Shown here: piece after piece, positions 6,277 to 6,625 of the stretch
Position numbering within the stretch: position 1 is the first letter of the stretch
Layout: the number at the start of each line of letters is the position of its first letter
Assembly (NCBI GenBank): GCA_029856055.1
Contig: JAHQWF010000050.1
Coordinates: forward strand, 1-6,625
DNA from: Candidatus Njordarchaeota archaeon
Lineage (GTDB): Archaea > Asgardarchaeota > Njordarchaeia > Njordarchaeales > Njordarchaeaceae
Length of the DNA: 6,625 nt
Direction: 5' to 3'
The notes under the pieces: generated by a model
Told to the model about the DNA's origin: nothing
What the model saw: the letters and a program-made list of their open reading frames with translations, nothing else
The model's database searches: none
Made by a program: the position numbers and the translations under genes

Positions 6277-6278
6277 AT

Positions 6279-6314
6279 ATGCGGTATATACCGTTTAAAG
6301 CCTTAAAAATTTAG
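6279..6314 (+). CDS. 11-residue leader ORF or first part of frameshifted transposase
   Basis: The ATG at 6279 has GGAGG with an 8-base spacer, the strongest initiation signal in the element, but the frame ends after 11 codons (MRYIPFKALKI, stop TAG). The transposase frame lies at -1 relative to it. It is open from 6299, so the two overlap over 6299-6314 around an AAAAA run (6305-6309). Slippage of one base backward on that run would give ...KALK-NLAMMLHAF..., joining the two. The alternatives are a leader peptide coupling translation to the ATG at 6317 (two bases after the stop), or a decayed element with a one-base change. Confidence 0.4.
   Translation: MRYIPFKALKI
6282..6293 (+). promoter_or_regulatory. 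12-bp palindrome with TATA core
   Basis: CGGTATATACCG is a perfect palindrome lying just inside the leader ORF. Its TATATA core is about 27-30 bases before the transposase ATG at 6317, the distance expected for a TATA box driving a leaderless transcript. The symmetry would also suit a dimeric protein-binding site. Both readings are inference. Confidence 0.35.
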
Positions 6315-6316
6315 CT

Positions 6317-6625
6317 ATGATGCTCCACGCCTTCTACAGCATAATATACCCAAAATACAGCAAGCACAGCCGGAGAAAAGTGACAATACCCCAGAAAATG
6401 ACCCTAATAACCATCGCTAAGGCCTTCGGGTACACGTACAGAGACATACTAGCAATCGCAGAGGACTTGAAGGAAGTCCCGGGAATAAGGCGAATCACGA
6501 CTTTCCAGAACTTCAACCATTTTGCCAGAAGAATAAAGCCACAAGAGCTACAAGATGCGATAGAATTCTCAGCAGCCATACTAATCAAGCTTGATAGAGG
6601 CGATGAAAGAGTCATCCTAATAGAC
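6317..6625 (+). CDS. Transposase, N-terminal part (cut by window edge)
   Basis: An open frame of 103 codons without a stop runs to the end of the window, so the protein is incomplete at its C-terminus. From the first ATG it begins MMLHAFYSIIYPKYSK and continues with a helical, basic region (about 28-72, including TLITIAKAFGYTYRDIL and FQNFNHFARRI) that looks like the N-terminal DNA-binding part of an IS5/IS4-like transposase. The last visible residues, ERVILID, form a beta strand ending in Asp103, where the first catalytic Asp of the RNase H-like DDE core would be expected. The second ATG at 6320 is an equally good start. There is no Shine-Dalgarno directly upstream, so translation may be leaderless, coupled to the short upstream ORF, or the product of a -1 frameshift from 6279. 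Base composition is clearly richer in G+C than the neighbouring genes, in keeping with transfer. Family assignment is from pattern only. Confidence 0.65.
   Translation, partial: MMLHAFYSIIYPKYSKHSRRKVTIPQKMTLITIAKAFGYTYRDILAIAEDLKEVPGIRRITTFQNFNHFARRIKPQELQDAIEFSAAILIKLDRGDERVILID

Larger units (their letters stand above)
5995..6278. other. proS leader, promoter and insertion-sequence left flank
   Basis: This region holds no recognisable gene. Its left part (to about 6120) is the likely 5' leader of proS, open in frame but apparently untranslated, with a 9-bp direct repeat TTGCTTCTA on the minus strand. The middle part (6121-6160) has the proS TATA-like element. From about 6211 the composition changes to G+C-rich and an 11-bp inverted repeat begins that belongs to the insertion sequence. 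A perfect 8-bp palindrome, TGACGTCA, sits at 6185-6192. The exact junction between host DNA and the element cannot be fixed without its right end. Confidence 0.5.
6211..6625 (+). mobile_element. Left part of an insertion sequence (DDE transposase type)
   Basis: The right edge of the window enters a mobile element. The signs are an abrupt rise in G+C content relative to the A+T-rich surroundings, an 11-bp perfect inverted repeat near the boundary, a short leader ORF with a strong ribosome binding site, and an open frame whose N-terminal region reads as a transposase of the IS5/IS4-like DDE group. The left boundary at 6211 is the start of the inverted-repeat arm and only a guess; the true terminal repeat and target duplication need the right end. 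It lies upstream of proS, in the opposite orientation, about 60 bases beyond the proS TATA-like element. Confidence 0.7.

Noticed and set aside
6334..6615. Minus-strand open frame of 93 codons inside the insertion sequence
   Set aside because: The opposite strand carries a continuous frame with transposase-like features that reaches the window edge; the minus-strand frame is its shadow.
1..6625. CRISPR array, tRNA or rRNA genes
   Set aside because: I found no regularly spaced repeats and no cloverleaf or rRNA-like G+C-rich stretch on either strand.

Overview
The window looks like a low-G+C archaeal chromosome segment, most plausibly from a hyperthermophilic member of the Thermoproteota (Desulfurococcales-like; the order is inference). 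The grounds are an archaeal/eukaryotic-type prolyl-tRNA synthetase with a C-terminal zinc module, a Rab-like small GTPase of the kind found in archaea, TATA-like promoters, GGTG/GGAGG-type ribosome binding sites, TTG starts, and heavy use of ATA (Ile) and AGA (Arg) codons.

Layout. (1) 59-634, minus: a Ras/Rab-like GTPase with all five G motifs. (2) 635-855: a very A+T-rich divergent promoter region. (3) 856-4492, plus: a compact four-gene cassette that reads as a complete energy-coupling factor (ECF) importer. It consists of a small three-helix membrane protein of unknown role, a roughly six-helix S-component-like protein, EcfT, and a single-chain EcfA carrying two ABC ATPase domains. Gene spacings are 4 nt, 40 nt and an ATGA overlap. 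(4) 4493-4563: a short gap between convergent genes with a stem plus T-run terminator for proS and an odd 15-codon ORF with a strong Shine-Dalgarno. (5) 4564-5994, minus: proS, best started at a TTG preceded by AGGAGAG rather than at the farther upstream TTG. (6) about 6211-6625, plus: the left part of an insertion sequence, visibly richer in G+C, with an 11-bp inverted repeat, an 11-codon leader ORF and the N-terminal 103 residues of a DDE-type transposase running off the window.

How the parts work together. The S-component-like protein would capture an unidentified small nutrient. EcfT would couple it to ATP hydrolysis by the fused EcfA, and the first small membrane protein is probably an accessory subunit, as CbiN is for CbiM. 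Nothing visible identifies the substrate. The GTPase and proS are separate transcription units.

The most interesting points are the uncharacterised small subunit of the ECF cassette, the degenerate signature motif of the second ATPase domain, the strongly Rab-like archaeal GTPase, and the translation-control architecture at the left end of the insertion sequence. There the ribosome binding site sits inside an inverted repeat and a -1 frame offset separates an 11-codon ORF from the transposase.
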